Assembly (NCBI GenBank): GCA_020629155.1
Contig: JAHDDW010000006.1
Span: forward strand, 112,403-153,551
Length of the DNA: 41,149 nt
Reading direction: 5' to 3'
Source of the DNA: Acidimicrobiales bacterium
Lineage (GTDB): Bacteria; Actinomycetota; Acidimicrobiia; Acidimicrobiales; SZUA-35
Under the pieces are notes generated by a model. The model made no database searches, had not been told where the DNA came from, and worked only from the letters and a program-made list of their open reading frames with translations. How positions within the stretch are numbered: position 1 is the first letter of the stretch; each line of letters begins with the position of its first letter. A program made the position numbers and the translations under genes. Of this stretch, positions 22,746-32,744 are shown piece by piece.

Positions 22746-24179
22746 ATGGAACACTTTGAACCCTATGACGCAGATAGTCCAAAAGAAGAGTGTGGCGTTT
22801 TAGCTATCTCCTCGCCTGGGCGTGAAGCTGCACGTAATGCTTTTTTCGGTCTTTATGCTTTGCAGCATCGTGGCCAAGAAGGCGCTGGTATTGCTGTCTC
22901 TGATGGTCATGCAGTGCGAGTCCATAAAGCGCAAGGCCTCGTAAGTCAGGTATTTACTCCAGAAGACTTGGGGCCTTTAACAGGTTCTATGGCAATTGCA
23001 CATACCCGTTATTCAACAACCGGTTCAAATAGCGATCGTAACGTGCAGCCGTATGTTATCGAAACAATGCATGGCCCTTTGTCGCTTGCGCACAACGGCA
23101 ATTTAGTTAATACCGATAGTTTGCGAAAGAAGCTGCTTGAAGACGGCGCTGGTTTGCAATCTTCTACCGACTCTGAAGTGTTAGCGCTGATGCTTGCTGC
23201 AACAAAAGGTGAAACATGGGAAGAACGTTTACGCAACGTTATGCCTAAATGGGAAGGCGCTTTCTCGTTAGCGTTAATGTCTGCTGGGAAGATAATCGCG
23301 GTTCGTGATCCTCGCGGTTTCCGTCCACTTAGCGTTGGTAAAATGCCTGTTTCTGGGTATGCCGTCGCTTCGGAAACTGGAGCATTGCTGACACTTGGCT
23401 GCACAGATATTCGTGAAGTTGAACCTGGTGAAATCATTGTTATTCAAGAAGATACTTTGGTCAGCTACCCAGATCCAGGCAAACCACAAGAACAGGCACG
23501 ATGCACGTTTGAACATATCTATTTCTCTCGACCTGATGCTGTCTGGGATGATTTATCAGTGCATAGCGTTCGACAGAAACTAGGTGAAGAGTTAGCAAGA
23601 GAATACCCAGTCGACGCCGATGTTGTTATTGCCGTCCCCGATTCTTCGATGCCAGCAGCTATTGGCTATTCTGAAACCTCAGGCATTCCTTACAACGAAG
23701 GGTTCGTCAAGAACCGTTATATCGGTCGAACATTTATCGAGCCAACAACTGAGCTGCGCAAACAAGGCGTTGCGTTAAAGTTCAATACCTTACCTGAAAA
23801 TATTCGAGGGAAACGCGTTGTTGTCGTCGACGACTCAATTGTGCGTGGCACAACATCTGGCCCTATCGTCCAGCTGATACGTGACGCTGGTGCCACTGAA
23901 GTGCATATGCGCATTACGTGTCCGCCTATTAAGAACCCTTGTTTCTTTGGTGTTGATTTCGGAACCTATGAGGAGCTTCTTGCATACAAAATGGAAGTTT
24001 CAGAAATGTGCGACTACATAGGAGCCGATTCGTTGGGCTTTATTTCGGTTGAACGAATGATGAAAGCATTAACAAAAGATGACGGGTATTGTAATGCTTG
24101 TTTCACAGGGGTGTATCCTGTCCCTGTACAACTTTCTTTAAGCACATCTAAGCAACGATTCGATGGAGTCATACAGTGA
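22746..24179 (+). CDS. purF: amidophosphoribosyltransferase
   Basis: 477 residues; transfers ammonia from glutamine to PRPP, the first step of purine synthesis. A 15-residue propeptide precedes the nucleophile Cys16 (EECGVLAI). The glutaminase domain shows YALQHRGQEGAGI and LAHNGNLVN; the PRPP loop is VVVVDDSIVRGTTSG. Cysteines in RCTFEHIYF, RITCPPIKNPCFF and YCNACFTG fit the [4Fe-4S], oxygen-sensitive type found in Bacillus and actinobacteria. It overlaps the next gene by GTGA. Confidence 0.96.
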   Translation: MEHFEPYDADSPKEECGVLAISSPGREAARNAFFGLYALQHRGQEGAGIAVSDGHAVRVHKAQGLVSQVFTPEDLGPLTGSMAIAHTRYSTTGSNSDRNVQPYVIETMHGPLSLAHNGNLVNTDSLRKKLLEDGAGLQSSTDSEVLALMLAATKGETWEERLRNVMPKWEGAFSLALMSAGKIIAVRDPRGFRPLSVGKMPVSGYAVASETGALLTLGCTDIREVEPGEIIVIQEDTLVSYPDPGKPQEQARCTFEHIYFSRPDAVWDDLSVHSVRQKLGEELAREYPVDADVVIAVPDSSMPAAIGYSETSGIPYNEGFVKNRYIGRTFIEPTTELRKQGVALKFNTLPENIRGKRVVVVDDSIVRGTTSGPIVQLIRDAGATEVHMRITCPPIKNPCFFGVDFGTYEELLAYKMEVSEMCDYIGADSLGFISVERMMKALTKDDGYCNACFTGVYPVPVQLSLSTSKQRFDGVIQ

Positions 24180-26485
24180 ATAAGTTACATGTCCTTCTAA
24201 TAGGCTCAGGGGCTCGTGAACATGCGATTGCCGAAGCTATAGCCAAATCGCCACGCCTAGGATCACTGGCGGTTGCTCCAGGTAACGCTGGAACAGCTGC
24301 ATATAACGTCATTCTCAATACAGAAGATCACGATGATGTGGTTGAGTATTGCGAAGCACAAAATATTGATCTTGTAGTAGTTGGTCCTGAACAGCCTCTT
24401 GTTAACGGCTTATTTGACTATCTCAAAGGTGCTGGAATACGTTGTTTCGGCCCTTCTGCTGCGGCTGCTCGTCTTGAGGGATCAAAAGAGTTTGCGAGAG
24501 AGTTCGCAGCTCGCCACAACATTCCAGGCCCTGTGTATGCTTCTTTCACTGAATCGGCCGACGCGCTTGCTTGGCTAAAAGAGTTTGATCGCCCTGTAGT
24601 GGTTAAAGCTGACGGTCTTGCTGGCGGTAAGGGTGTCATTATCCCTGAATCATATGAAGAAACTGCTGCCGCAATAACTGGGTTTCTTGACGATGGCACG
24701 ATGGGCGAAGCTGGTCGAACGGTTCTCCTTGAAGAACGCATGGAAGGCGAAGAGCTATCGCTATTTGGTATTTCAGATGGCTCTGGCGTTTCTTTCTTGA
24801 CGACGGCACAAGATCATAAACGTGTCGGCGAAGGCGATACTGGCTTAAACACTGGCGGCATGGGCGCTTTTGCTCCTGTCCCAGGATATGAAGACAAAGA
24901 AGAAGCACTTGTAGAACAATTCTTGATCCCTGTTGTCTCGGGTATGGCTGCTGAAGGGACACCATATATCGGTGTGCTTTATGCTGGCATAATGATGACT
25001 GAAAGTGGGCCAAGACTCATTGAATATAACTGTCGATTTGGTGACCCTGAAGCGCAAGTTGTTCTACCACTTATTGCATCTGACCTTCTCGACCTATTTG
25101 ATGCAGCAGCCGATGGCGACCTTGCTCGTTCTCCGATGAATATGTTGAGCGAAACGACAACAGCTACTGTTGTTCTAGCCGCAGACGGTTATCCAGTAAA
25201 GCCAACACAGGGTATAGCGATTGAAGAAATAGCTACGCCAGACAACGTCATGGTTTACCACGGCAGCACAGAATGGGAAGATGGCCGTGTTCTTAGCACA
25301 GGTGGCAGGGTGCTCAGTGTTACTGCTGCTGGAGTGGACCTCGCAGATGCGTTAGAAGCAGCATACGAAATTGTTGACCGTTATACGGGGAACGGCCTGT
25401 TCGCTCGGTCTGATATTGGCTGGCGTCATCATCAGCGTGAACTTGCTGAGCCTGCTAAAACTAGAACCACTAGTGCATACGAAGATGCAGGCGTTTCTAT
25501 AGGCGCAAGCGATGAAACGACGGAGCGGATTTCTGAAGCTGTCAAAAGTACACATAATGCTAACGTGCTTGCTGGTTTAGGAAGCTTCGGCGGTGTCTAT
25601 GATTTATCGCAAGTCGCTGCGATGGATCATCCGCTACTTGTAGCAAGTACTGACGGCGTTGGCACAAAAACTATTTTGTCTGAAGAACATGATACATGGG
25701 AAGGCGCTGGCGCTGACATCGTTAATCATGGGATAAATGACGTGTTGGTCCAAGGTGCGAAGCCTTTATTTTTCCTAGATACCGTCGCTTCTGCACAGCT
25801 TAACCCTGAAACGGTGGGTCGAGTTGTTGACGGCATGGCTCAAGCATGTCGAGAAGCTGATTGTGTTCTTCTCGGAGGCGAAACTGCTGAAATGCCCGAC
25901 GTCTTAACAGCTGGAAGTGTTGATATCGCTGGCACCATGGTTGGTATCGTTGAGAAGAAAGATCTTCTCCCTCGTGAAGGTATTAAACCAGGACATGTAC
26001 TGATTGGTCTTGCTTCGTCTGGTTTGCACACAAACGGCTATTCATTAGCCCGCAAAGTTGTTTCAGGGATGGATTTGTCAGAGCCTTTACCTGGTGGTCG
26101 TGGGACATCGCTTGGCGATGCTTTAACAGCGATTCATAGAAACTATATTGATGCGTTATCACCTGCTTTAGATGCTGGTTTGATCGATGCGTTAGCTCAC
26201 ATAACTGGTGGCGGTCTTGTAGATAATCTTCCACGCGTGCTGCCGAAAGGTTTGGGTGCGTCTATCAACACGTCGTCATGGACATGGCCTGCGCTCTTTA
26301 AGTTTCTGGTAGCGCAGAGCGGCATCACACATGAAGAAGCCTATCAAGTCTTTAACTTGGGTATTGGTATGGTTGCCGTGGTCGCTCCAGATAAAGTTGC
26401 GCAAACGCAAGAAGCAATTACTGAGCGTACCAAAGTTATCGGACAAGTAACCGATAACGAAGGCGTCAGCTTCTATGAAGGCTAA
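24176..26485 (+). CDS. purDM: fused GAR synthetase - AIR synthetase (PurD-PurM)
   Basis: 769 residues, GTG start with GGAG upstream. Residues 1-~425 are PurD: LLIGSGAREHAIA, ATP-grasp segment KADGLAGGKGV, LNTGGMGAFAP and EYNCRFGDPEAQVV. From about 434 (coordinate ~25475) PurM begins: YEDAGVSIGASDETTERI, STDGVGTK, GGETAEMPD (567-575), LASSGLHTNGYSLAR and HITGGGL. The two enzymes catalyse GAR formation and FGAM-to-AIR closure, steps that are not adjacent in the pathway. They are normally separate in bacteria. The gene overlaps purF by 4 bases and purN by 11. Confidence 0.96.
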   Translation: MNKLHVLLIGSGAREHAIAEAIAKSPRLGSLAVAPGNAGTAAYNVILNTEDHDDVVEYCEAQNIDLVVVGPEQPLVNGLFDYLKGAGIRCFGPSAAAARLEGSKEFAREFAARHNIPGPVYASFTESADALAWLKEFDRPVVVKADGLAGGKGVIIPESYEETAAAITGFLDDGTMGEAGRTVLLEERMEGEELSLFGISDGSGVSFLTTAQDHKRVGEGDTGLNTGGMGAFAPVPGYEDKEEALVEQFLIPVVSGMAAEGTPYIGVLYAGIMMTESGPRLIEYNCRFGDPEAQVVLPLIASDLLDLFDAAADGDLARSPMNMLSETTTATVVLAADGYPVKPTQGIAIEEIATPDNVMVYHGSTEWEDGRVLSTGGRVLSVTAAGVDLADALEAAYEIVDRYTGNGLFARSDIGWRHHQRELAEPAKTRTTSAYEDAGVSIGASDETTERISEAVKSTHNANVLAGLGSFGGVYDLSQVAAMDHPLLVASTDGVGTKTILSEEHDTWEGAGADIVNHGINDVLVQGAKPLFFLDTVASAQLNPETVGRVVDGMAQACREADCVLLGGETAEMPDVLTAGSVDIAGTMVGIVEKKDLLPREGIKPGHVLIGLASSGLHTNGYSLARKVVSGMDLSEPLPGGRGTSLGDALTAIHRNYIDALSPALDAGLIDALAHITGGGLVDNLPRVLPKGLGASINTSSWTWPALFKFLVAQSGITHEEAYQVFNLGIGMVAVVAPDKVAQTQEAITERTKVIGQVTDNEGVSFYEG

Positions 26486-27068
26486 CTTGCCTCGATTGGC
26501 AGTTCTTGTTTCAGGTAACGGCACTAACCTGCAAGCTGTGCTGGATGCCTGTGCAAGTGGTGAGATCCAGGCTCGTGTTTCTCTTGTGCTTTCTAATAGT
26601 CAGAAAGCGTTTGCATTGCAACGTGCAGAACGCGCTGGTGTGCAGACCCTTTACTTGCCTCGCGGCGATATGGAAAGAACGGCATACGATAAGGAGTTGG
26701 CCTATAGCGTTTCATCAGCTGGAGCAGACCTTGTCGTCTTAGCTGGCTGGAATCGACTGCTTTCGTCGCATTTCGTTTCGCATCACGTGACAGTTAACTT
26801 GCATCCAGCATTGCCGGGCACATTCCCTGGGTTGGGAGCTATAGAACGTGCTTTTGCTGCGTGGCAAGACGGTGAGATAGAGCACAGCGGTGTCATGGTG
26901 CACTATGTCCCTGACGAAGGCGTCGACGATGGTCCAACAATCGGCACACAAAAAGTTGCGTTCGAAACTGGCGATACGTTAGAAACCTTCGAAGCTAGAA
27001 TGCACGCTGCTGAACATACACTGCTCGTTTCTTCAATCTCTAAAGCATTAACAAACCTAAAATTTTAG
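26475..27068 (+). CDS. purN: phosphoribosylglycinamide formyltransferase
   Basis: 197 residues. Transfers formyl from 10-formyl-THF to GAR. Visible motifs: VLVSGNGTNLQAVLDA at the N-terminus, catalytic Asn108 and His110 in VNLHPALPG, and Asp147 in VPDEGVDDGP. Its start lies 11 bases inside the end of the purDM gene in another frame, so translation is coupled. Together the two genes give the same enzyme set and order as vertebrate GART (GARS-AIRS-GART). Confidence 0.95.
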   Translation: MKANLPRLAVLVSGNGTNLQAVLDACASGEIQARVSLVLSNSQKAFALQRAERAGVQTLYLPRGDMERTAYDKELAYSVSSAGADLVVLAGWNRLLSSHFVSHHVTVNLHPALPGTFPGLGAIERAFAAWQDGEIEHSGVMVHYVPDEGVDDGPTIGTQKVAFETGDTLETFEARMHAAEHTLLVSSISKALTNLKF

Positions 27069-27275
27069 TACTAGCTGCATGAACATGGTTTGTTGACTCT
27101 CAGAACCGTGAAGCCACGGCTGGTCAGCTACCGTCACACGCTGCAACCTCAATATCGAATTAAATTTTTCATAGCTTTGTGAATCAGTCAGTTGTTGCTG
27201 GCTGAGGACGCTACCCTGAAGGGCATTACATGTCGTTGTCGCCTCAACAGACACAAAGTATGGAGGGTATTGGCT

Positions 27276-28733
27276 ATGGATGGAATCAATCACCAAATTC
27301 TAGGTGGCCTTGAGTCACTAACATTTGATGATGTTTTGGTGGTCCCAGGGTGGAGTGAATTGTTGCCTGCCGAAGTCGACATTGCTACTACCTTAAGAGG
27401 TATAGGACTCGCGACGCCGCTGCTATCTGCTGCGATGGATACTGTTAGCGAGGCGCCACTAGCTATTTCACTGGCTCGTGAAGGTGGCATAGGGATTTTG
27501 CACCGCAACATGACGATCTTAGAACAAGCCGAGCAGGTCGATCGTGTGAAACGAGCGCAAGCTGGGATGATCACCGACCCAGTCAGTTTGTCGCCAGAAG
27601 CGACGCTGGCTGATGCCGAAAAACTGATGAATCATCACAGCATTTCTGGCGTGCCGATAACAGAGCAAGACGGTCGTTTGGTCGGCATCTTGACAAATCG
27701 AGACATCCGTTTTTGCACCGATGACCAGTACGAAACAGCCGTTGATCAGTTTATGACATCAACAGAGTTGGTGACCGCACCTGTTGGCACATCGTTGGAA
27801 GATGCCGTTGCTATTTTGCATAAACACCGAATCGAAAAACTTCCCTTAGTCGATGACGCATTCATTCTTCGTGGGTTAATCACTGTGAAAGATATTGACA
27901 AGCGAATCGAAAAGCCAAACGCAACACTAGATAGCGAAGGGCGGCTACGAGTTGGTGCTGCTATTGGCGTTAGCGATGTTGCTGAGCGTAGTGAAGCGCT
28001 TGCCGCTGCTGGCGTCGATATGTTGGTGATCGATACGGCACATGGCCATACCAAAGGTGTTGTTGGCGCTGTTTCTACGATAAAAGAAAAATGGCCTGAG
28101 ATTGTTCTTGTTGGAGGCAATGTTGTAACTGCTGAGGGTGTAAAAGCGCTCGTCGAAGCAGGTGCTGACGTTATTAAAGTTGGTGTTGGTGCAGGCTCTA
28201 TTTGTACAACCCGTGTTGTTGCTGGTGCAGGCATGCCGCAAATGTCGGCTATCTATGAATGTGCGCAAGCAGCGCATGAACACGGTGTGCCAGTGATCGC
28301 CGACGGGGGAGTAGTCACCTCAGGCGATATTGTGAAAGCATTTGTCGCTGGTGCCGATGCTGTAATGCTAGGAAACCTTCTTGCAGGCGTTGACGAATCA
28401 CCAGGCGAGCTTGAACTAGTCGATGGGGCGATGTGGAAAACCTATCGAGGTATGGGTTCTGCTGGTGCGATGCGTGGCCGAGCAGCTGATCGCTACGGCA
28501 CAGCACAAAAATCTGGTAAACATGTGGCTGAAGGTGTCGAAGCACGGGTTCGTTATTCTGGATCGCTAACAGATTTAATCGGCCAGCTTGTTGGTGGTCT
28601 GCGGTCAGGTATGGGCTATGCGGGCGCGGCGACACTAGAAGAGTTGCGTACGCAGTCAAGGTTGACAAAAATAACTGGTGCAGGTTTGCGTGAAAGTCAT
28701 CCTCACGATGTTCATGTTATGCGAGAAGATTAA
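27276..28733 (+). CDS. guaB: IMP dehydrogenase
   Basis: 485 residues from ATG 27276, chosen because GGAGGG precedes it and the protein then begins at the usual place ([11 protein letters not shown] follows within 20 residues); longer frames add an unrelated tail. Converts IMP to XMP with NAD. Two CBS domains lie between about 90 and 210 ([20 protein letters not shown] and [19 protein letters not shown]). Active-site Cys310 is in GSICTTR. The 207 bases upstream hold a CCGTG/CACGG stem but no recognised riboswitch or strong promoter. Confidence 0.96.
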   Translation: MDGINHQILGGLESLTFDDVLVVPGWSELLPAEVDIATTLRGIGLATPLLSAAMDTVSEAPLAISLAREGGIGILHRNMTILEQAEQVDRVKRAQAGMITDPVSLSPEATLADAEKLMNHHSISGVPITEQDGRLVGILTNRDIRFCTDDQYETAVDQFMTSTELVTAPVGTSLEDAVAILHKHRIEKLPLVDDAFILRGLITVKDIDKRIEKPNATLDSEGRLRVGAAIGVSDVAERSEALAAAGVDMLVIDTAHGHTKGVVGAVSTIKEKWPEIVLVGGNVVTAEGVKALVEAGADVIKVGVGAGSICTTRVVAGAGMPQMSAIYECAQAAHEHGVPVIADGGVVTSGDIVKAFVAGADAVMLGNLLAGVDESPGELELVDGAMWKTYRGMGSAGAMRGRAADRYGTAQKSGKHVAEGVEARVRYSGSLTDLIGQLVGGLRSGMGYAGAATLEELRTQSRLTKITGAGLRESHPHDVHVMRED

Positions 28734-28832
28734 ATAGCTACCTCTAGAATTCAATGTGTCTACAAGAAGATTGTGTGCTATGGTAAAGCGTGAAACTGTT
28801 TATAGAAGTTTGTTGATGTATAAACAAGAAGT

Positions 28833-28860
28833 TTGACAAATTCAATTTCGTTTCAATAGA
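28833..28860 (+). promoter_or_regulatory. candidate promoter of the thioesterase gene
   Basis: Consensus TTGACA (28833-28838) with AATAGA at a 16-base spacer (or ATAGAA at 17), about 50 bases ahead of ATG 28912. The -10 is weak. Confidence 0.4.
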
Positions 28861-28911
28861 AAAACCGCTATTCCGCATCACATACCATACATACGAGGTA
28901 AAAAATCCGCT

Positions 28912-29310
28912 ATGGCTCACCGCACGCCCATTAAAGTTCGTTTTTGTGATCTAGATCCATATGGTCATGTCAACCACTCAGTTTTTTTGTCGTATTTTGA
29001 AGTTGGCAGGGCTGACGCTTTGAAACAATCAGGTATGAGTCTGATCTCAGCATTAGAGACCGGGGTTCAATTTGTGATTGCTCGTGCCTCTGTCAACTAT
29101 AAGGCTCCTGTAACTACAGATCATGAAGTGTTCGTGACTTCTCAAGTTGCGCTTAAAAGGATCAGCACAATGTGGAGTCAACAAATTGTCGACGCAAACG
29201 GCCAACTCTTCGCAACGGCTGAGATAAAGACCGCAGTTACTGATACTTCAGGCAAGCCTGTATTGCTTTCGGAAGATCTAAAACAACGCCTAGAATGGTT
29301 AACCTGCTAG
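28912..29310 (+). CDS. acyl-CoA thioesterase, 4HBT hot-dog family
   Basis: 132 residues. The 4-hydroxybenzoyl-CoA-thioesterase signature is clear: VRFCDLDPYGHVNHSVFLSY, with the catalytic Asp in the 'DxDxxGHVN' motif, followed by the long central helix FEVGRADALKQSG. The family hydrolyses acyl-CoA thioesters in the cytoplasm; the acyl chain is unknown. It has its own promoter candidate and no obvious operon partner. Confidence 0.9.
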   Translation: MAHRTPIKVRFCDLDPYGHVNHSVFLSYFEVGRADALKQSGMSLISALETGVQFVIARASVNYKAPVTTDHEVFVTSQVALKRISTMWSQQIVDANGQLFATAEIKTAVTDTSGKPVLLSEDLKQRLEWLTC

Positions 29311-29363
29311 TTTGCAAGAAAATCCTACAGGCTTTCGCTAAACAATTTATTGTCTCTACCGAT

Positions 29364-29391
29364 CTAGGTTCCACAAGTTCGTTTGACCTAG
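29364..29391. promoter_or_regulatory. inverted repeat before the LAFTG protein gene
   Basis: CTAGGT (29364-29369) and ACCTAG (29386-29391) separated by 16 bases, ending 12 bases before ATG 29404. It could be an operator or a leader stem. Confidence 0.35.
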
Positions 29392-29403
29392 GACATAGAG
29401 ACC

Positions 29404-30750
29404 ATGACAGAACGCAAACCTTCACTACTATCGATAGCCAGAGTGCTGCTGCTTGGCGTTGTTGCCACGGCCGCTTCTTTTTCACTGGCTGGCACTGCAT
29501 CGGCAGAACAAGGCGCTCCAACAATTTCGCAAGTCGACCTTGAACTAGAAGGTGCGCCTTTGACTCAGGTTGCACCAGCAGAAACTGTGCTCGGCGATGA
29601 CACTGGTGTGAAGATTGTGTCAGCAACAATCGTAGATAATGGTAGAAAAAAAGTGGCTGAAACCGATGGAGCTATCCCAATCGGCAGCACAATTGCAGTG
29701 TCAGAACAGCGAGGTTACGAACGACTTTTTTCGGCTCCTCTACAGGTAAACGACTATATTTTGCTTGTCGAAACAAATGGTGACGCTACGATAACGTTGA
29801 CGGGCTTAGACGAATTTGGTCTTCCTAGAGCTGGCAGCGAGAAATCACTGCAATCTTTCCAATGGGACACAGGTATCGAGGCAGCAGATGGAGAAACCTA
29901 TTGGGTGTCTGTTATCGCTGCAGATTCACTAGCAGGTTCACAAGGTATACGCACGCAAAGCGATGCTGCTGACGTGCAGATATTGCCTTTGAAGGTGATA
30001 GCAGATGAAGAGATACTTTCTGATGAGACACGAAAAGCGAGGGAGCAGGCTGGGGAAGAAAAAAAGGAAGCAGAGTCTAAAGAACCAGTTGCACTTGTTG
30101 GAGAAATAGCATTTAACGCTTCGGCTACAACGCAAAAAAGTTCAGATTCTTGTGCCGGTGAAGATGTGTTAAGCATCGAATCGCAAACAGAAGTCGCATT
30201 CTGCTATTTAGTGACCAACACAGGATCTTCACCTTTAACAGATGTACGTTTTAGCGATGAAAACCTCAACTTGCTAGATGTGTATCTTCCTCGGGTAACA
30301 GGAAACGATCTGCTTTTCCCAGGGGAATCTGCTGTTTATACTACAACGCTAACTTCGTCTGAAGTGAGTACTATTTTCACGCCGAGAGTTTCAGCTGCGG
30401 TTGCAGATGAACAAGGCTCTATACAAGAAAACGTAGCTAAAGCGGTTTCTGATGATGCTGTTCAACTTGAAATAGCTGGTTCTGGTCTTCTTGGGGAAAC
30501 AACAGTCGCTGGGTCGGTACAAGACGGCCAGCAGCTAGATGAAGTATTGCCGAAAGAACCTGTCACAGAGGCAGAAGCCTCTCCAACAGGTGCAGCTACA
30601 GATGAGATCCCAGAAGTAGAGGCACCTACTGCACTTGCTTTTACTGGCATAGAAACAACAATCATCTTGCTAGTATTGGCCGCTGGAGCCTTATTTTTCG
30701 GTAACACAGTGCGTTTGGCTGCTGCGAAAGAAAAAGATATACTCACATAG
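29404..30750 (+). CDS. exported surface protein with LAFTG sorting signal
   Basis: 448 residues. A signal peptide covers ~1-35 (ARVLLLGVVATAASFSLAG then TASAEQ cleavage). The mature part is strand-rich with a charged KEAESKE linker near 225, followed by a domain with two Cys (SDSCAGEDVL ... EVAFCYLVTNTGSSPLTDV), an Ig/DUF11-like fold seen in surface adhesins. The C-terminus has LAFTG, a hydrophobic helix (IILLVLAAGALFF) and a short charged tail. LAxTG is the signal for class E sortases. Function is probably structural or adhesive; the sortase is not in the window. Confidence 0.8.
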   Translation: MTERKPSLLSIARVLLLGVVATAASFSLAGTASAEQGAPTISQVDLELEGAPLTQVAPAETVLGDDTGVKIVSATIVDNGRKKVAETDGAIPIGSTIAVSEQRGYERLFSAPLQVNDYILLVETNGDATITLTGLDEFGLPRAGSEKSLQSFQWDTGIEAADGETYWVSVIAADSLAGSQGIRTQSDAADVQILPLKVIADEEILSDETRKAREQAGEEKKEAESKEPVALVGEIAFNASATTQKSSDSCAGEDVLSIESQTEVAFCYLVTNTGSSPLTDVRFSDENLNLLDVYLPRVTGNDLLFPGESAVYTTTLTSSEVSTIFTPRVSAAVADEQGSIQENVAKAVSDDAVQLEIAGSGLLGETTVAGSVQDGQQLDEVLPKEPVTEAEASPTGAATDEIPEVEAPTALAFTGIETTIILLVLAAGALFFGNTVRLAAAKEKDILT

Positions 30751-30827
30751 GCTTCATGCCTAAGGAGTGCTAGGGCTAACCTACATAGGCGCTTGTTGCT
30801 GCTTGTGCGGTGCGGTACTATGGCCTG

Positions 30828-32441
30828 ATGGTCCGTAGTATGTCAAAAATTTTCGCAGCGCTTGTTCTTGTCATTTCGTCAGTTGTTTTCTTTCCAGGAG
30901 CTTCAACTGCACAGGTCGAAGCGACACAGCCGCTAGGTTCAGATGCAGACCAGATATGGGATGTTGCAGATGCTGACCCTAGCGTGCGACATACTGGCGC
31001 TATCCGTGCTCTTATTTGGGATATCGATGAATATGAAGGCAAAATATATGTTGCTGGAAAGTTTCTTAACGTTGTAGCGCCAGATGGCGCGACCTATGAA
31101 CGCCCGTACCTAGCGGCTTTTGATGCCACGACTGGGGCGTGGGTGGAATCTTTCCAACCACAGTTAGATGGCGCGATTTATTCGTTGGCACTCACTGATT
31201 CTGGCCGTTTACTTGCTGGGGGAGAGGTCACAGGCGGTGTTGTCTCGATCGATCCTTCAACGGGCGCTGTTGACGCTGGTTTTGCTCCTGGTATCAAAAA
31301 TAGTTGGGGAACACCAGCAGTGTTTGACTTGGAAACAAAAGGTGATGTGACCTATGCCGCTGGACGTTTCGCGAAAGCTCAAGGAACCCAGCTGTTAAAT
31401 TTAGCGAAATTCTCAACGCAAACAGGAGCGATTGATACAGCGTGGACTCCAACAGCAGAGTTTGACTTGGGGACACCACGCATTGGAGGTCAGCTTGTAT
31501 ATGGCATCGAAGTCGATGAGTCTCGTGATCGTGTGTATGTCACAGGTAAGTTCGGGTCAATCAACGGAAATACTGACGCAGCGTATTTCGCAACGCTAGA
31601 TCAAGCAACAGGTACACTCAAAGACGTTCCGCAGGGGTTGCCAGTCGGCACGCTGAATCATCGCGATTCGTTCTCTATGTGGCAACATGATGTTCGCTAT
31701 CGCGGTGACAAAGTCTATATAGGGGGACAGGCCCACCAGACACTCATTTTGAACGCAGACGATTTATCTCCTACTGCTTCTTTTTTCACGAACAGAGGCG
31801 TTGGAGACAGCTATGCTGGCGGCGATACGCAAACCATTTTTCTTGGGAAGAACACATTATGGGCTGGCTGTCATTGCTGGGGCTCTGTGGGGCCCTATGA
31901 GTTAGGTTCGTACAACGCAGTTCATGCCGACGGACGTCAGGCATATAGCGAATATGCGCAATGGGTGAAAGATTTTGCAACGATAGATCCTTTTGGTCAA
32001 CAAAAAGTGCATGGCGCCTACGGTATCGATTTAGCAACAGGCAAGTTGAGCGAACAACAGTTTAATTTGAAAGGTAAAGGCGGCGCTTGGGCTTTGTTTG
32101 AAGCGAGTGACGGCAGGCTTTGGATGGGTGGCCATTTTCAGCCACGGATCGGATCGAAAGACAGCGGTTTGGCCCGATTCTCGCCGCAAGGCAGCGATGA
32201 ATTGCAGCCAGTTGCAGAGTGCAATGTCGAAACTGTTGACGGCCAATTACATGTTTCTTGGCCAAGTGCTGCAAACGCTGAAGACTATGTGGTGTATCGC
32301 AGCGTCAACGGGTCGCGGCAACACTGGCGCGGGAAAACGAGCAACCTGCAATTCGTTGATTCGTCACGCGCAGGCGACATAGTCTATTTCGTGGCCTCAA
32401 AAAGGGGTAATGAAAAAGCCGCACGAAGTACGTGCAGCTAA
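30828..32441 (+). CDS. exported repeat protein, beta-propeller type
   Basis: 537 residues from ATG 30828 (an earlier ATG at 30810 is possible). Signal peptide: FAALVLVISSVVFFPGAST, cut near AQVEA. The body holds repeated blades of the form 'GKIYVAGKF...LAAFDATTG', 'VTYAAGRF...LAKFSTQTG', 'RVYVTGKF...FATLDQATG' and 'LWMGGHF...LARFS', resembling delta-60 / DUF5122 propellers. Residues ~465-537 look like a fibronectin-type domain (LHVSWPSAANAEDYVVYRS). Secreted, probably binds a ligand or matrix; no catalytic site seen. Confidence 0.75.
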   Translation: MVRSMSKIFAALVLVISSVVFFPGASTAQVEATQPLGSDADQIWDVADADPSVRHTGAIRALIWDIDEYEGKIYVAGKFLNVVAPDGATYERPYLAAFDATTGAWVESFQPQLDGAIYSLALTDSGRLLAGGEVTGGVVSIDPSTGAVDAGFAPGIKNSWGTPAVFDLETKGDVTYAAGRFAKAQGTQLLNLAKFSTQTGAIDTAWTPTAEFDLGTPRIGGQLVYGIEVDESRDRVYVTGKFGSINGNTDAAYFATLDQATGTLKDVPQGLPVGTLNHRDSFSMWQHDVRYRGDKVYIGGQAHQTLILNADDLSPTASFFTNRGVGDSYAGGDTQTIFLGKNTLWAGCHCWGSVGPYELGSYNAVHADGRQAYSEYAQWVKDFATIDPFGQQKVHGAYGIDLATGKLSEQQFNLKGKGGAWALFEASDGRLWMGGHFQPRIGSKDSGLARFSPQGSDELQPVAECNVETVDGQLHVSWPSAANAEDYVVYRSVNGSRQHWRGKTSNLQFVDSSRAGDIVYFVASKRGNEKAARSTCS

Positions 32442-32499
32442 TTCAACTTCCGGTACATGATTTCGAAAATCTGGCTCTACTAAAATAGTGGGCGGTAGA

Positions 32500-32739
32500 T
32501 TATTCGCTAACCTGATTAGATTTGAGGGTTGTGATAATATCATCCAAAATAAAATGGAATTTTCGTGATCCAGGTAGTCGACTGGCTGGAAGCCTGCCAT
32601 CGCCAGCCATTGTGAGCACTGTGCGAGGGTTTAGATCAAGCAATTCCGCCACTTGAGAACTAGAAAGAATTGGTGGGTAAGCTTCTCTTATTGCGTCGTA
32701 TCCGTCATTTTTATCCGTCATATAAACGATACTATCCAT
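32500..32739 (-). CDS. small HTH (excisionase/MerR-like) DNA-binding protein
   Basis: 79 residues with the HTH_17 pattern: PPILSSSQVAELLDLNPRTV then GRLPASRLPGSRKFHFILDDI. The second ATG (32721) may be the real start. It is divergent from the TadE gene with only 5 bases between longest frames, so it is well placed to regulate the pilin-like cluster. No integrase is near, so regulator is preferred over excisionase. Confidence 0.75.
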   Translation of the reverse strand: MDSIVYMTDKNDGYDAIREAYPPILSSSQVAELLDLNPRTVLTMAGDGRLPASRLPGSRKFHFILDDIITTLKSNQVSE

Positions 32740-32744
32740 AATAT

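Noticed and set aside
27069-27275. Purine or guanine riboswitch before guaB
   Set aside because: A CCGTG/CACGG stem exists, but the three-way junction core of purine riboswitches is not found.
32500-32739. Excisionase of a second mobile element
   Set aside because: No integrase, att repeat or tRNA lies nearby; a local regulator is more likely.
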